DNA of 64,000 nt, taken from NCBI GenBank assembly GCA_963781345.1, contig CAWAFQ010000014.1, positions 248,001 to 312,000 of the forward strand. Direction: 5' to 3'. Positions 1 to 8,804 of this stretch are shown in pieces (the stretch's first letter is position 1; every line of letters starts with the position of its first letter). A program made the translations under genes and the position numbers. The DNA comes from JBBRHQ01 sp963781345 (GTDB taxonomy: Bacteria > Actinomycetota > Thermoleophilia > Solirubrobacterales > 70-9). The notes beneath the pieces were generated by a model. The model did no database searches. It saw only the letters and a list, made by a program, of their open reading frames with translations, and had not been told where the DNA came from.

Positions 1-641
<641 letters not shown>

Positions 642-804
642 GACCGCTGATCCTAGTCAGGCGCTCGCCCCGGGTTTGTGACCGGCGGCACCCTGAGTCT
701 GGCGGGGATCGTGCAAGCAACGCCGGATTGAGGCATCCGGCCGCCGCTGACGGCAAAATCTATGCCGCAACACTCGGCCCTCGCGGGTGTTCGTATCTCA
801 GATC

Positions 805-1578
805 GTGAACCACGGATTCCGCATACACGCGCCTCGCCGCGCCCGCTCGCTGCTCGCAGCGGCCGCCGCCGCCTGTCTGCTCTGCGCGCTCGCGGTCGTC
901 TCCTGGCCCGGCAACGCCGACTCGGCGCCGCTGCGGATGGTGGTGCTCGGCAAGACGTCGAGCACTCCCGCGCCCGCCTGCCCCGCGAAGTCCCGGGTCA
1001 TAGGCGGCCAGACGATCGTCGTCAAGGCGTGTCAGGCGGTCGGCAGGGCGACGATCTTCCAGTCGCTCGCCGGCGACACGGTCAAGCCCTACCTGGCTCC
1101 ATTCGACGGGAAGATCGTCTCCTGGTCGATATCGCTTTCGAAGCCCACCGGCAAGGAGCGCAAGTTCTTCAACGACGTCTACGGCTCTCCCTCCCAGGCC
1201 CGGATCGCGGTCCTGCGCCCGGTCCCGAACGAGAAGCCGCCCGTCTACAAGCTGGTCCGCCAGAGCCCGGCGCAGCAGCTCAATGGCTACTTCGGGCAGA
1301 CGGTCACCTTCGCCCTCGACCACCCGCTCAACGTCGTCGCAGGTCAGATGATCGGCCTCACGCTCCCGACCTGGGCCCCGAACTGGGCGATCAACCTCGC
1401 CAGCAACAACTCCTGGCGCTCGAGCCGACAGTCCGACAAGTGCGCCGACAGCTACATCACCAAGGGCCTGACCCACCCCCAGACGAAGATCGGCAGCAAG
1501 CGCCAGTACGGCTGCTACTTCACCGGCTCGCGCCTCCTCTACTCGGCGACGCTGGTGAAGAAGCCCCTCAAGGGCTGA
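805..1578 (+). CDS. Secreted protein of unknown function
   Basis: About 257 residues starting at GTG 805 (an in-frame GTG at 787 is the alternative; neither has a clear Shine-Dalgarno). An arginine-rich start precedes an Ala/Leu-rich hydrophobic segment (about residues 15-35) and a small-residue cleavage region, so it is probably exported. The mature part has several cysteines (ACPAK, KACQA, DKCAD, YGCYF) that could form disulfides and looks like a beta-rich domain. I do not recognise the family. It stands alone, divergent from the ABC ATPase at the left edge. Confidence 0.7.
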   Translation: MNHGFRIHAPRRARSLLAAAAAACLLCALAVVSWPGNADSAPLRMVVLGKTSSTPAPACPAKSRVIGGQTIVVKACQAVGRATIFQSLAGDTVKPYLAPFDGKIVSWSISLSKPTGKERKFFNDVYGSPSQARIAVLRPVPNEKPPVYKLVRQSPAQQLNGYFGQTVTFALDHPLNVVAGQMIGLTLPTWAPNWAINLASNNSWRSSRQSDKCADSYITKGLTHPQTKIGSKRQYGCYFTGSRLLYSATLVKKPLKG

Positions 1579-1655
1579 CCTCCGCCGCGGGTTGGGGCCC
1601 CGACGGCGATGGGTGGATTTCGACGAAATGGGGGACGGAATCCACCCGTCGCGGT

Positions 1656-2138
1656 TCAGCCGCAGGCGCCGGGGTGCTGGTTGCAGTACTGCTCGAACTT
1701 CGCCTGAGGGGTGCCGGGCTGCGGCGGCAGGTCGTTGTTCGGCGAGTCGGGCTTGCTTGCATCGGCCTCGCCGGAGCCGGAGCCGCCTGGGCCGGAGCCG
1801 CCTGGGCCGGACCCGCCGGAGCCGGAGCCGGAGCCGCCCGAGCCGCCGGAGCCCGAGCCGCCCGAGTCCGAACCGCCGCCCGAGCCGGAGCCGGAGCCCG
1901 AGCCTTTCCCTCCGACGTTCTCGTCAGTGGTCGTCGATTCGCCGGGGCCGACGCCGTCGTTTCCGTCTCCGGTCGTCGTCGGCTGCGCCGTGGTCGTAGG
2001 CGGGGCTGCCGTCGGCGCACTTGTCTGCGTGACCGTCGTCGTCTCGCCGTCGCCGCCGCAGCCTGCGGCGACGAGGGTGATCGCGGCGGTCGCGAGGACC
2101 GCGGCCAGGCCGCGGGGTACGCGGGTGCCGGGATGCAT
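1656..2138 (-). CDS. Putative lipoprotein with a Gly-Ser-rich linker
   Basis: 160 residues. The N-terminus has a signal sequence ending in a lipobox-like LVAAGC (Cys about residue 27), so a lipid-anchored surface protein is likely. The middle third (about residues 75-125) is an almost pure Gly/Ser tract built from GSGSG and GGSGP units; a short C-terminal part contains two cysteines (EQYCNQ, PGACG) that may form a small disulfide-closed tail. Its start overlaps the stop of the zinc-ribbon gene upstream (TGATG), so the two are probably translated together. The function is unknown; the architecture suggests a tail displayed on a flexible stalk. Confidence 0.65.
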   Translation of the reverse strand: MHPGTRVPRGLAAVLATAAITLVAAGCGGDGETTTVTQTSAPTAAPPTTTAQPTTTGDGNDGVGPGESTTTDENVGGKGSGSGSGSGGGSDSGGSGSGGSGGSGSGSGGSGPGGSGPGGSGSGEADASKPDSPNNDLPPQPGTPQAKFEQYCNQHPGACG

Positions 2139-2413
2139 CAGGACTCGCGGTTCAGGGCCGGTTGGCGCAGACCGCAGTGGGGGCAGTCACTGACGTCGAG
2201 GCCGATCAGCTGGTCGCAGCGGCGGCAGGCGCGGAGGTTGTCCGGGGTCCGCGGAAGGGCGGACTCCGACGGCGCCAGCGGCAGCGTCCGCGCGACCGGC
2301 TCGAGCTCCTCGCCGGTCTCCTGGTCGACGTGGACGGCGCCCGGCTCGACCGCCGCGATCGCCTCCCGGCCCGAGGCCGGGGCGCGAAGCCGGTAGGTCT
2401 GCTCGGTGTTCAT
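2138..2413 (-). CDS. Small zinc-ribbon protein
   Basis: 91 residues with a C-terminal CRRCDQ...CPHCG pair of CxxC motifs (about residues 63-81), a rubredoxin-like zinc ribbon. The N-terminal 60 residues look unstructured and acidic. The stop codon overlaps the start of the lipoprotein gene downstream on the same strand. The role is unknown; such ribbons usually mediate protein contacts or bind nucleic acid. Confidence 0.6.
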   Translation of the reverse strand: MNTEQTYRLRAPASGREAIAAVEPGAVHVDQETGEELEPVARTLPLAPSESALPRTPDNLRACRRCDQLIGLDVSDCPHCGLRQPALNRES

Positions 2414-2445
2414 CGCCGCAAAGACTAATAGCTTCCCCGGCAGCG

Positions 2446-3987
2446 ATGCGCGTCCTCATCTTTCACGGCTACCTGCTGCGGGGCACCGGCAGCAACATCT
2501 ACAACGCCAACCTGGCGCAGGCCCTGGCCCGGCTTGGGCACGAGGTCCACCTGCTCTGCCAGGACCTCGAGGCCCCGCGGCTCGGCTGGATCGATGCGAT
2601 CGGGCGCTGGACCGAGGGGAGGCTGAGTGTGCAGCAGCTCCGCGATCGTGCCGGGCCCGGCACGATCAGCGCCTACCTTCCCGACGTCGGGGGGCTGCTG
2701 CCGCTCTACGTCCAGGATGAATACGAGGGCTTCGAGGCACGCGTCTTCGAGGATCTCAGCGCCGAGGAGATCGAGCGCTACATAGCCGCAAACGTCGCCG
2801 CGGTAACCGACGTCGCCGAGGCCGCGGGCGGGGTCGACGCCGCCCTCGCCAACCACCTGGTGATGGGCCCGGTGATACTCGCCCGCTCCGGCCTGGCCTA
2901 CGCGGCCAAGGTCCACGGCTCCGCCCTCGAGTACACGGTCAAGCCGAACCCCGAGACGTTCCTGCCATTTGCCCGCGAGGGGATCGAGGCCGCCTCGGGG
3001 GTCCTGGTCGGGTCTCGCCACACGGCCGAGAGCCTCTGGGCGGCCCTGCCCGATCTCGATCTCGAGAGCAAGACCAGGCTGGGGCCCCCTGGGGTCGATA
3101 TCGGCGGCTTCAGGCCCCTGCGCCCCGAGGAGCGCCCCCAGCGAGTCGAGGCGCTGGCGGCGCGGATCGAGGCAGAGGGGGGAGAGGGGGGAGGGGGGGC
3201 GTTCGGGCGCGACGCCGAGGTCGCCGCCCCCGCAATCCGCCACTACGCCGCCGCCGAGGGGCCGAGGGTGATCTTCGTCGGCAAGCTGATCGTCTCCAAG
3301 GGGGTCGACCTGCTGCTGGCCGCATGGCCGCTTGTTCACGCCGCCAACCCCGGCGCCCGGCTCCTGGTCGTCGGCTTCGGCGAGTTCGGCGACGGACTGC
3401 GGCGCCTGCTGGCGGCGCTCGGCGCCGGTGACATCGACGAGGCCCGCGAGGTTGCCCGGCTCGGGCGCGGGCTCGAGGGCGGCGAGGCGAAGCCGCTGAC
3501 AATCCTCTCGGCCTTCCTCGCCGATCCCCCGCCCGGCTACCTCGACGCGGCGGCTGCGGCGGCCGGCTCGGTCGCCTTCGCCGGGCGCCTCGAGCACGAC
3601 GAGGTCGCGGAGCTGCTGCCCTGCGCCGAGGCGCTGGTCATGCCGAGCACCTTCCCCGAGGCGTTCGGAATGGTCGCGGTCGAGGCCGCCTCCTGCGGGG
3701 TGCTGCCGGTCTCGGCCGGCCACTCGGGAATGCAGGAGGTATCGCGGCAGCTCGCTCCGGCGCTGTCCGAGGAGGTCGCACCGCTGATCTCCTTCCCGGT
3801 CGAGGCGGGCGCGGTCGCGGGAATCGCCGAGCGGCTGAACGCCTGGCTCGCCCTGGACGAGGCAACCAGGGCGAGTGCGCGCGAGGCGCTGGTGCGCACG
3901 ACCCATGACCTCTGGAGCTGGGAGGGGGTCGCAAGCGGCGTCATCGCCGCCTCCCAGGGCAGGCTGGACCAGCTGCCTAAACCATGA
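2446..3987 (+). CDS. Glycosyltransferase, family 4 type (GT-B fold)
   Basis: 513 residues. It begins with a Rossmann-like strand and a glycine turn (MRVLIFHGYLLRGTGSN) followed by an acceptor-side N-domain, and the C-domain carries the donor-site sequence FPEAFGMVAVEAASCG with the E-x7-E spacing of GT4 retaining enzymes (about residues 400-420). Expected to add an activated sugar to a lipid or glycan at the membrane. The longer-than-usual length comes partly from a Gly/Glu-rich insert (about residues 243-252) encoded by a G-run tract at 3175-3202. Divergent from the zinc-ribbon gene and not obviously in an operon. Confidence 0.85.
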   Translation: MRVLIFHGYLLRGTGSNIYNANLAQALARLGHEVHLLCQDLEAPRLGWIDAIGRWTEGRLSVQQLRDRAGPGTISAYLPDVGGLLPLYVQDEYEGFEARVFEDLSAEEIERYIAANVAAVTDVAEAAGGVDAALANHLVMGPVILARSGLAYAAKVHGSALEYTVKPNPETFLPFAREGIEAASGVLVGSRHTAESLWAALPDLDLESKTRLGPPGVDIGGFRPLRPEERPQRVEALAARIEAEGGEGGGGAFGRDAEVAAPAIRHYAAAEGPRVIFVGKLIVSKGVDLLLAAWPLVHAANPGARLLVVGFGEFGDGLRRLLAALGAGDIDEAREVARLGRGLEGGEAKPLTILSAFLADPPPGYLDAAAAAAGSVAFAGRLEHDEVAELLPCAEALVMPSTFPEAFGMVAVEAASCGVLPVSAGHSGMQEVSRQLAPALSEEVAPLISFPVEAGAVAGIAERLNAWLALDEATRASAREALVRTTHDLWSWEGVASGVIAASQGRLDQLPKP

Positions 3988-4106
3988 CGAACCACCGCCG
4001 GCCTCTGATTCCTGCCTCTAACCCGGGCCCCAGTTCGTCCTTGTGCTTTCAGTCACTCGGACCGGACTACCTCCCGCCGCCCAATCAATAGAATCCCAGC
4101 CGCCTT

Positions 4107-4898
4107 ATGGGCCGACTGCCGATAGCGAAGATGATCGCCGCCACGGTTGTGCTCTCGGCCGTGATCTCGGTCGTGATGGTCAACATCAACTGGGACGGCC
4201 AGCAGGCCTCGACCGCCGCGCCGCAGATCGACGACCTCCTCAACGTGATGATCGTGATCTCGGCCTTTGTCTTCTCGGTGGTGGTGGTGGCGCTCGCCTA
4301 CGCGCTCTACAAGTTCCGGGCGAAGCCGGGCGACGAGTCCGACGGCGAGCCGATCCACGGCAATACCCGCCTCGAGGTCGCCTGGACCCTGATCCCGACG
4401 ATCATCGTCCTCTTCGGCGCCGGCTACAGCTGGGACGTCCTCCACAACATCGAGCAGCGGGAGAAGGACTCCCTGACCGTCGACGTCTTCTCGCAGCAGT
4501 ACGCGTGGAGCTTCGGCTACCCCGGCAAGGGAAACAAGTGGTCCGAGGGCGAGTTCCACGTCCCGGTCGACCGCCAGGTCGTCTTCTACATGCACGCCCA
4601 GGACGTGATCCACTCCTTCTGGGTGCCCGAGTGGCGGATCAAGAAGGACAACGTCCCCGGGATCACCACAGCCGCCGTGATCACGCCGGACAGGGTCGGC
4701 ACCTACCAGCTCGTCTGCACCGAGCTCTGCGGCTTCGGGCACTCGACGATGCGCGCGACGGTGGTGGTCGAGCCGCCGGCCCAGTTCAGAAAATGGGTGC
4801 GGGGCCTCGACCAGACGGTGCCGGCCGGGCTGATGCAGTCGATCGACGAGGCCACCGGGGGACAGAACCCGACCGCGGTCGGCGCGGGCGGGGCATAA
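4107..4898 (+). CDS. ctaC: Cytochrome c oxidase subunit II (CuA subunit)
   Basis: 263 residues: an N-terminal membrane anchor, a second helix (about residues 45-70), then the periplasmic cupredoxin domain. The CuA ligands are all present: H169 in DVIHSF and C204, E206, C208, H212 and M215 in CTELCGFGHSTM. It accepts electrons from cytochrome c and passes them to subunit I. No cytochrome c domain is fused, unlike the COX2-like gene at 14529-15730. First gene of the forward cox operon, ending 16 bases before subunit I. A possible -10 is CAATAGAAT about 20 bases upstream of the ATG. Confidence 0.95.
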   Translation: MGRLPIAKMIAATVVLSAVISVVMVNINWDGQQASTAAPQIDDLLNVMIVISAFVFSVVVVALAYALYKFRAKPGDESDGEPIHGNTRLEVAWTLIPTIIVLFGAGYSWDVLHNIEQREKDSLTVDVFSQQYAWSFGYPGKGNKWSEGEFHVPVDRQVVFYMHAQDVIHSFWVPEWRIKKDNVPGITTAAVITPDRVGTYQLVCTELCGFGHSTMRATVVVEPPAQFRKWVRGLDQTVPAGLMQSIDEATGGQNPTAVGAGGA

Positions 4899-4914
4899 TG
4901 CGGACGCGAAACTG

Positions 4915-6819
4915 ATGGTTGCGGCGATAAAACAACCCGGCTGGTACCGAGGGGCGCTCGGCGCGCTCCTTGCCGCCGCCTTCGGCTTCGGCCTCGTCGT
5001 TGGCCTGCGCAAGCTCTCCGGCCTGCCCGCGTTCCAGACCGAGCAGACGGGCTACCCGCAGGTGATCGTGCCCGCGATCCTCGCGCCGCTCGGCTTCCTC
5101 GTCGGCTTCGGCTGCTTCGACTACTGGTTTCGCTGGGCCGCCGGCCGCCCGACCGTCCCCGAGGATCACTCCTCCCACGGAGCGACGAGCTGGAAGGACT
5201 ACTTCCGCTTCAACACCGATCACAAGGTGATCGGCATCCAGTACATCTGCACCAACTTCTTCTTCTTCTTCGTCAGCGGGTTGCTGGCGATGCTGATCCG
5301 GGCCGAGCTGGCCCAGCCGGGCACGCAGATCGTCGACGCAAGCGCCTACAACGGGCTCTTCTCGACCCACGCCGCGATCATGATCTTCGTCTTCATCGTC
5401 CCGGTCTTCGCCGGGATCGCCAACTACGTCCTGCCGCTGATGATCGGCGCGCCCGACATGGCCTTCCCCCGGCTGAACGCGCTCAGCTTCTGGATGCTTC
5501 CGATCGCCGGGATCATGTTCATGGCCAGTTTCCTCGCCCCCGGAGGCGCCTTCGACGCCGGCTGGACCGGATACGCGCCACTGTCAACGGGCGCCCCACT
5601 CGGGCAATCGTTCTTCAACCTGGGTGTTCAGTTCGCCGGGGCCTCCTCGATCGCGACCGCGCTCAACTTCCTGGTCACGATCATCACCATGCGTGCGCCC
5701 GGGATGAACTTCTGGCGGATGCCGCTGCTGGTCTGGGCCAACCTCTCGACCTCGCTGCTGGTGGTCGCGGCGACGCCCTTCATCGCCGGCGTCCAGTTCA
5801 TGGTCCTCTTCGACCGCCTCCTGCACACCAACTTCTTCCAGTTCGCTGGGGGCGGCGACGTCATCAGCTACCAGCACATCTTCTGGTTCTACTCACACCC
5901 GGCCGTCTACATCATGATGTTGCCCGGCTTCGGGATCATCTCCGAGGTCATCTCCACCCACTCCCGCAAACCGATCTTCGGCTACCGGCTGATGGCGCTG
6001 GCGCTGCTCGGGATCGTCGTCCTCAGCTACTCGGTCTGGGCGCACCACATGTTCGTCGCGGGCATGTTCAGCTGGCTGCGGGTGCCGATGATGATCACGA
6101 CCCTGCTGATCGCGGTCCCGACCGGGATCAAGATCTTCTCCTGGCTGGGGACCCTCTACTTCGGCAAGATCCACACCTACTCGACGGCAATGTTATTTTC
6201 GCTCGCCTTCATCGTCACCTTCACGGTCGGCGGGATCAGCGGCGTGATGCTGGGCATGGTGCCGCTCGACATCCACGTCTCCGACACCTACTTCATCGTC
6301 GCCCACATCCACTTCGTCCTCTTCGGCGGCTCGGTGTTCACGATCTTCGCCGGCATCTACCACTGGTTCCCGAAGATGACCGGGCGCATGTACGACGAGA
6401 AGCTCGGCCGCGTCCATTTCTGGGGCACCCTGGTCGGGACCTGGGGCACCTTCCTGCCGATGCACTGGATCGGGATGGACGGGATGCCGAGGCGGGTTGC
6501 GGACTACGCGGCGCAGTTCGGTGAGTGGAACCTGCTGATCAGCGTGTTCGCCTTCATCCTCGGCGCCGTCCAGCTCGTCTTCCTCTACAACATGATCGTC
6601 AGCTGGCGCTTCGGGCCGCGGGCCGAAGCCAACCCCTGGCGGGCGAAGACGATCGAGTGGCAGGTCTCATCGCCGCCCCCGATCTTCAACTTCGATGAGA
6701 TCCCGAGGGTCGTCGGCGGCCCCTACGAGTACGGCGTGCCCGGCGCCCGCCACGCGATCATGGGCGGCGAGGGAGCCGAGGTCCCGGCGCCGCAGCCGAC
6801 GGTTGCGGGGAGCACATGA
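4915..6819 (+). CDS. ctaD: Cytochrome c oxidase subunit I, A2-type (catalytic)
   Basis: 634 residues, 12 or more helices. Ligands seen: heme a H152 and H466; heme a3 H464; CuB H328, H377 and H378. K-channel T403 and K406 are in VPTGIKIFSW; D-channel N170 and D181 are present. Helix VI reads FYSHPAVY: the glutamate of A1 oxidases is replaced by alanine, and Tyr-Ser precedes the copper histidine, the hallmark of A2-type reductases. It reduces O2 to water and pumps protons in the cytoplasmic membrane. Its 3' end overlaps the next gene by four bases (ATGA). Confidence 0.96.
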   Translation: MVAAIKQPGWYRGALGALLAAAFGFGLVVGLRKLSGLPAFQTEQTGYPQVIVPAILAPLGFLVGFGCFDYWFRWAAGRPTVPEDHSSHGATSWKDYFRFNTDHKVIGIQYICTNFFFFFVSGLLAMLIRAELAQPGTQIVDASAYNGLFSTHAAIMIFVFIVPVFAGIANYVLPLMIGAPDMAFPRLNALSFWMLPIAGIMFMASFLAPGGAFDAGWTGYAPLSTGAPLGQSFFNLGVQFAGASSIATALNFLVTIITMRAPGMNFWRMPLLVWANLSTSLLVVAATPFIAGVQFMVLFDRLLHTNFFQFAGGGDVISYQHIFWFYSHPAVYIMMLPGFGIISEVISTHSRKPIFGYRLMALALLGIVVLSYSVWAHHMFVAGMFSWLRVPMMITTLLIAVPTGIKIFSWLGTLYFGKIHTYSTAMLFSLAFIVTFTVGGISGVMLGMVPLDIHVSDTYFIVAHIHFVLFGGSVFTIFAGIYHWFPKMTGRMYDEKLGRVHFWGTLVGTWGTFLPMHWIGMDGMPRRVADYAAQFGEWNLLISVFAFILGAVQLVFLYNMIVSWRFGPRAEANPWRAKTIEWQVSSPPPIFNFDEIPRVVGGPYEYGVPGARHAIMGGEGAEVPAPQPTVAGST

Positions 6820-7817
6820 GCGAGACGACGACCGAGGTCGGGGCGCCGGCAGTGGCCGAGGCCGAGGCCGCTTCTCCGGCCCCGCCCGCCGCCGATGAGC
6901 CCGCCTCGGCCGATCTCGAGGCGGCTCCCGAGCCCGCCGATCACGAGCTCGATCCCGGCGCGCGGCCCCTGCTGGTCTTCCTCAACGAGGTCGCCGGTGG
7001 CCGCAAGCTGCTCGGCGCGGTCCGCGACCGTGCCCCCCGGGTCCCCTACATCGCCATCGTCGCGCCCCAGAACCAGCCTGCGGCGGGGCAGCTGATCGAC
7101 ACCGGTGAGATCCGCGACGCCGCCCGCAGCCGCGTCGACGTGACGATGGCGGTGCTGGCCGATTTCGGGCTTGACTCGGTCGGTGAGGTCATGGACCCCG
7201 ACCCCTCCCTGGCCATCGACGATGCCGTACGCGCCCACGAGCCCGGAGAGGTGCTTCTCTCCTGCCTACCGGAGACCCGCTTCGGGCTCACCCGCAAGGA
7301 CCTGCTCGAGTGGGCGAAGGAGCGCTTCGAGCCCGAGACCAAGGTGACCCACATCCCGGTGAGGATCGAGGACGACTCGGTTCGCTGGGACGTCATCCAC
7401 ACCCTCGTCGTTGCGACCCAGACCGTGAACACACCCGATCTCGTCAACCGGCTCAAGGACCGTGCCTCCGAGCGCCCGCACCGTTACACGATCGTCTGCC
7501 CTCGCTCCGGCGAGATCACGCGCGAGCAGGTCTGTAGCGATCTCGCCGCGACCCTGGCCGAGCTCTACCGCGCCGAGATCGACGCCACCGGGCAGCCGAT
7601 GAGCCCCGATCCCTTCCTCGCGGTCCGCAACGCGATCCGCCACTACCGGATCGACGAGGTGCTGATCTCGACGTTCGCCGGGGAGGCATCGCGCTGGCTC
7701 GAGCAGGATCTGGTCGGGCGCGTGCGGGAGATCACCGAGAAGCCGGTCGAGCATGTCGAGGCGGGGCGGCCGGCCGAGAAGGTTGCGGCCGCCGTCGCCG
7801 AGGGCGCAGAGGCCTAG
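6816..7817 (+). CDS. Tandem USP-like protein inside the cox operon
   Basis: 333 residues. The first 45 are an Ala/Pro/Glu-rich, probably disordered leader. Two repeats of an alpha/beta, universal-stress-protein-like domain follow: one around residues 50-190 (with PDPSLAIDDAVR and EVLLSCLPE) and one around 200-320 (with PDPFLAVRNAIR and EVLISTFAGE). No signal peptide or membrane segment, so cytoplasmic. The ATGA overlap with subunit I and position before subunit III imply co-translation with the oxidase. A regulatory or assembly role is inference; no glycine-rich nucleotide loop is obvious. Confidence 0.7.
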   Translation: MSETTTEVGAPAVAEAEAASPAPPAADEPASADLEAAPEPADHELDPGARPLLVFLNEVAGGRKLLGAVRDRAPRVPYIAIVAPQNQPAAGQLIDTGEIRDAARSRVDVTMAVLADFGLDSVGEVMDPDPSLAIDDAVRAHEPGEVLLSCLPETRFGLTRKDLLEWAKERFEPETKVTHIPVRIEDDSVRWDVIHTLVVATQTVNTPDLVNRLKDRASERPHRYTIVCPRSGEITREQVCSDLAATLAELYRAEIDATGQPMSPDPFLAVRNAIRHYRIDEVLISTFAGEASRWLEQDLVGRVREITEKPVEHVEAGRPAEKVAAAVAEGAEA

Positions 7818-7843
7818 AGGCAGAGAGCCGAGAGCGAAAGAGA

Positions 7844-8473
7844 GTGGAAAGCGCAAGCGTCGCCATAGGGTCCGATCACGGACACGCCGAGCACCACGGC
7901 CCGCCCGAGGCCAACCACAGCTCGCGGATCGACCGCCAGACGCTCGGGATCCTCCTCTTCATCGTCTCAGAGGTGATGCTGTTCGGGGCCTTCTTCGCCT
8001 CCTACTTCTTCCTTCGCATCGTCGTCGACCCGCCCTCCTGGCCGCCGCAGGGGATCACCCTTCCGGTCGCCGTCGCCGGTGTCAACACGGCGATCCTGAT
8101 CTCATCCAGCTTCACCGTCCACTACGCGCTCGAGGGGATCCGCCGCAACAACCGCCGGGCTATGAAGCTCGGCCTGATCGCCACCTGGCTGCTCGGCGCG
8201 ACCTTCCTCTTCATCCAGCTGAACGAGTACGTCCACATCGGCTTCAGCGGCCGCGACGGCGCCTTCGGCTCGATCTTCTACAGCCTCACCGGCCTCCACG
8301 GCGCCCACGTCTTCGTCGGCCTGCTGATCCTCACCTTCGCCAACATCCGCGCCTGGCGCGGGCATTTCGGCCCCGAGCCTGAGGACCACCTCGGGGTCGA
8401 GGTGGCGGGGATCTACTGGCACTTCGTCGACGTCATGTGGATCGTCGTCTTCACCACCGTCTACGTGCTGTAG
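7844..8473 (+). CDS. ctaE: Cytochrome c oxidase subunit III
   Basis: 209 residues from a GTG start, after a His-rich leader (DHGHAEHHG). Five transmembrane helices, the length typical of short bacterial subunit III. The lipid-pocket glutamate is in the first helix (LFIVSEVMLF), and the last helix carries the usual YWHFVDVMWI. It stabilises subunit I and supports proton uptake. Lies 26 bases after the USP-like gene in the same operon. Confidence 0.94.
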   Translation: MESASVAIGSDHGHAEHHGPPEANHSSRIDRQTLGILLFIVSEVMLFGAFFASYFFLRIVVDPPSWPPQGITLPVAVAGVNTAILISSSFTVHYALEGIRRNNRRAMKLGLIATWLLGATFLFIQLNEYVHIGFSGRDGAFGSIFYSLTGLHGAHVFVGLLILTFANIRAWRGHFGPEPEDHLGVEVAGIYWHFVDVMWIVVFTTVYVL

Positions 8474-8576
8474 GCACTTCGCAATCACCGCCGCCCGAGG
8501 ATCGTCGGGTGCCCCTGGTGGGTCCGCGCGATCGCCGGCGGCCTCGGTTCGGGGCCGGGGCGCGATAATCGCGCAG

Positions 8577-8804
8577 ATGCACAATCCGCTCCGCTCCGAG
8601 GCAGATGCGTTCCAATGGGTCCTGGTGATCGCCGCCGCGGCGGCGTCCGTGATCGCCCTAGCGCTGCTGATCCGCCCGGCGGTGGGTGCGGCCTGGGGTG
8701 GGTTGCTTCTGCTCTTCGCGGCGGTGATGGCCTGGCGGGCCTGGCGCAGCTACAGGTCCGGGAGCGCCGAGGAGGACCCGACCCCGGAGAGCGACGGTTC
8801 CTGA
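8577..8804 (+). CDS. Small two-helix membrane protein of the cox operon
   Basis: 75 residues: a short polar start, two hydrophobic segments (about 14-32 and 37-52) and a charged tail rich in Glu, Asp and Ser. By position after subunit III it could be a small accessory oxidase subunit, but the sequence alone does not show this. Its last 55 bases overlap the 3' end of ctaA on the opposite strand, a tight convergent arrangement. Confidence 0.6.
   Translation: MHNPLRSEADAFQWVLVIAAAAASVIALALLIRPAVGAAWGGLLLLFAAVMAWRAWRSYRSGSAEEDPTPESDGS

Noticed and set aside
2425..3906. 493-residue reverse-strand frame overlapping the glycosyltransferase
   Set aside because: It is a shadow of the high-GC forward gene: no domain, repetitive Arg/Gly/Asp composition, and the forward frame has GT4 motifs.
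5893..6465. Reverse frames antisense to subunit I with His/Asp-rich sequence
   Set aside because: Typical of the antisense strand of high-GC membrane-protein genes; no start site or homology signal.
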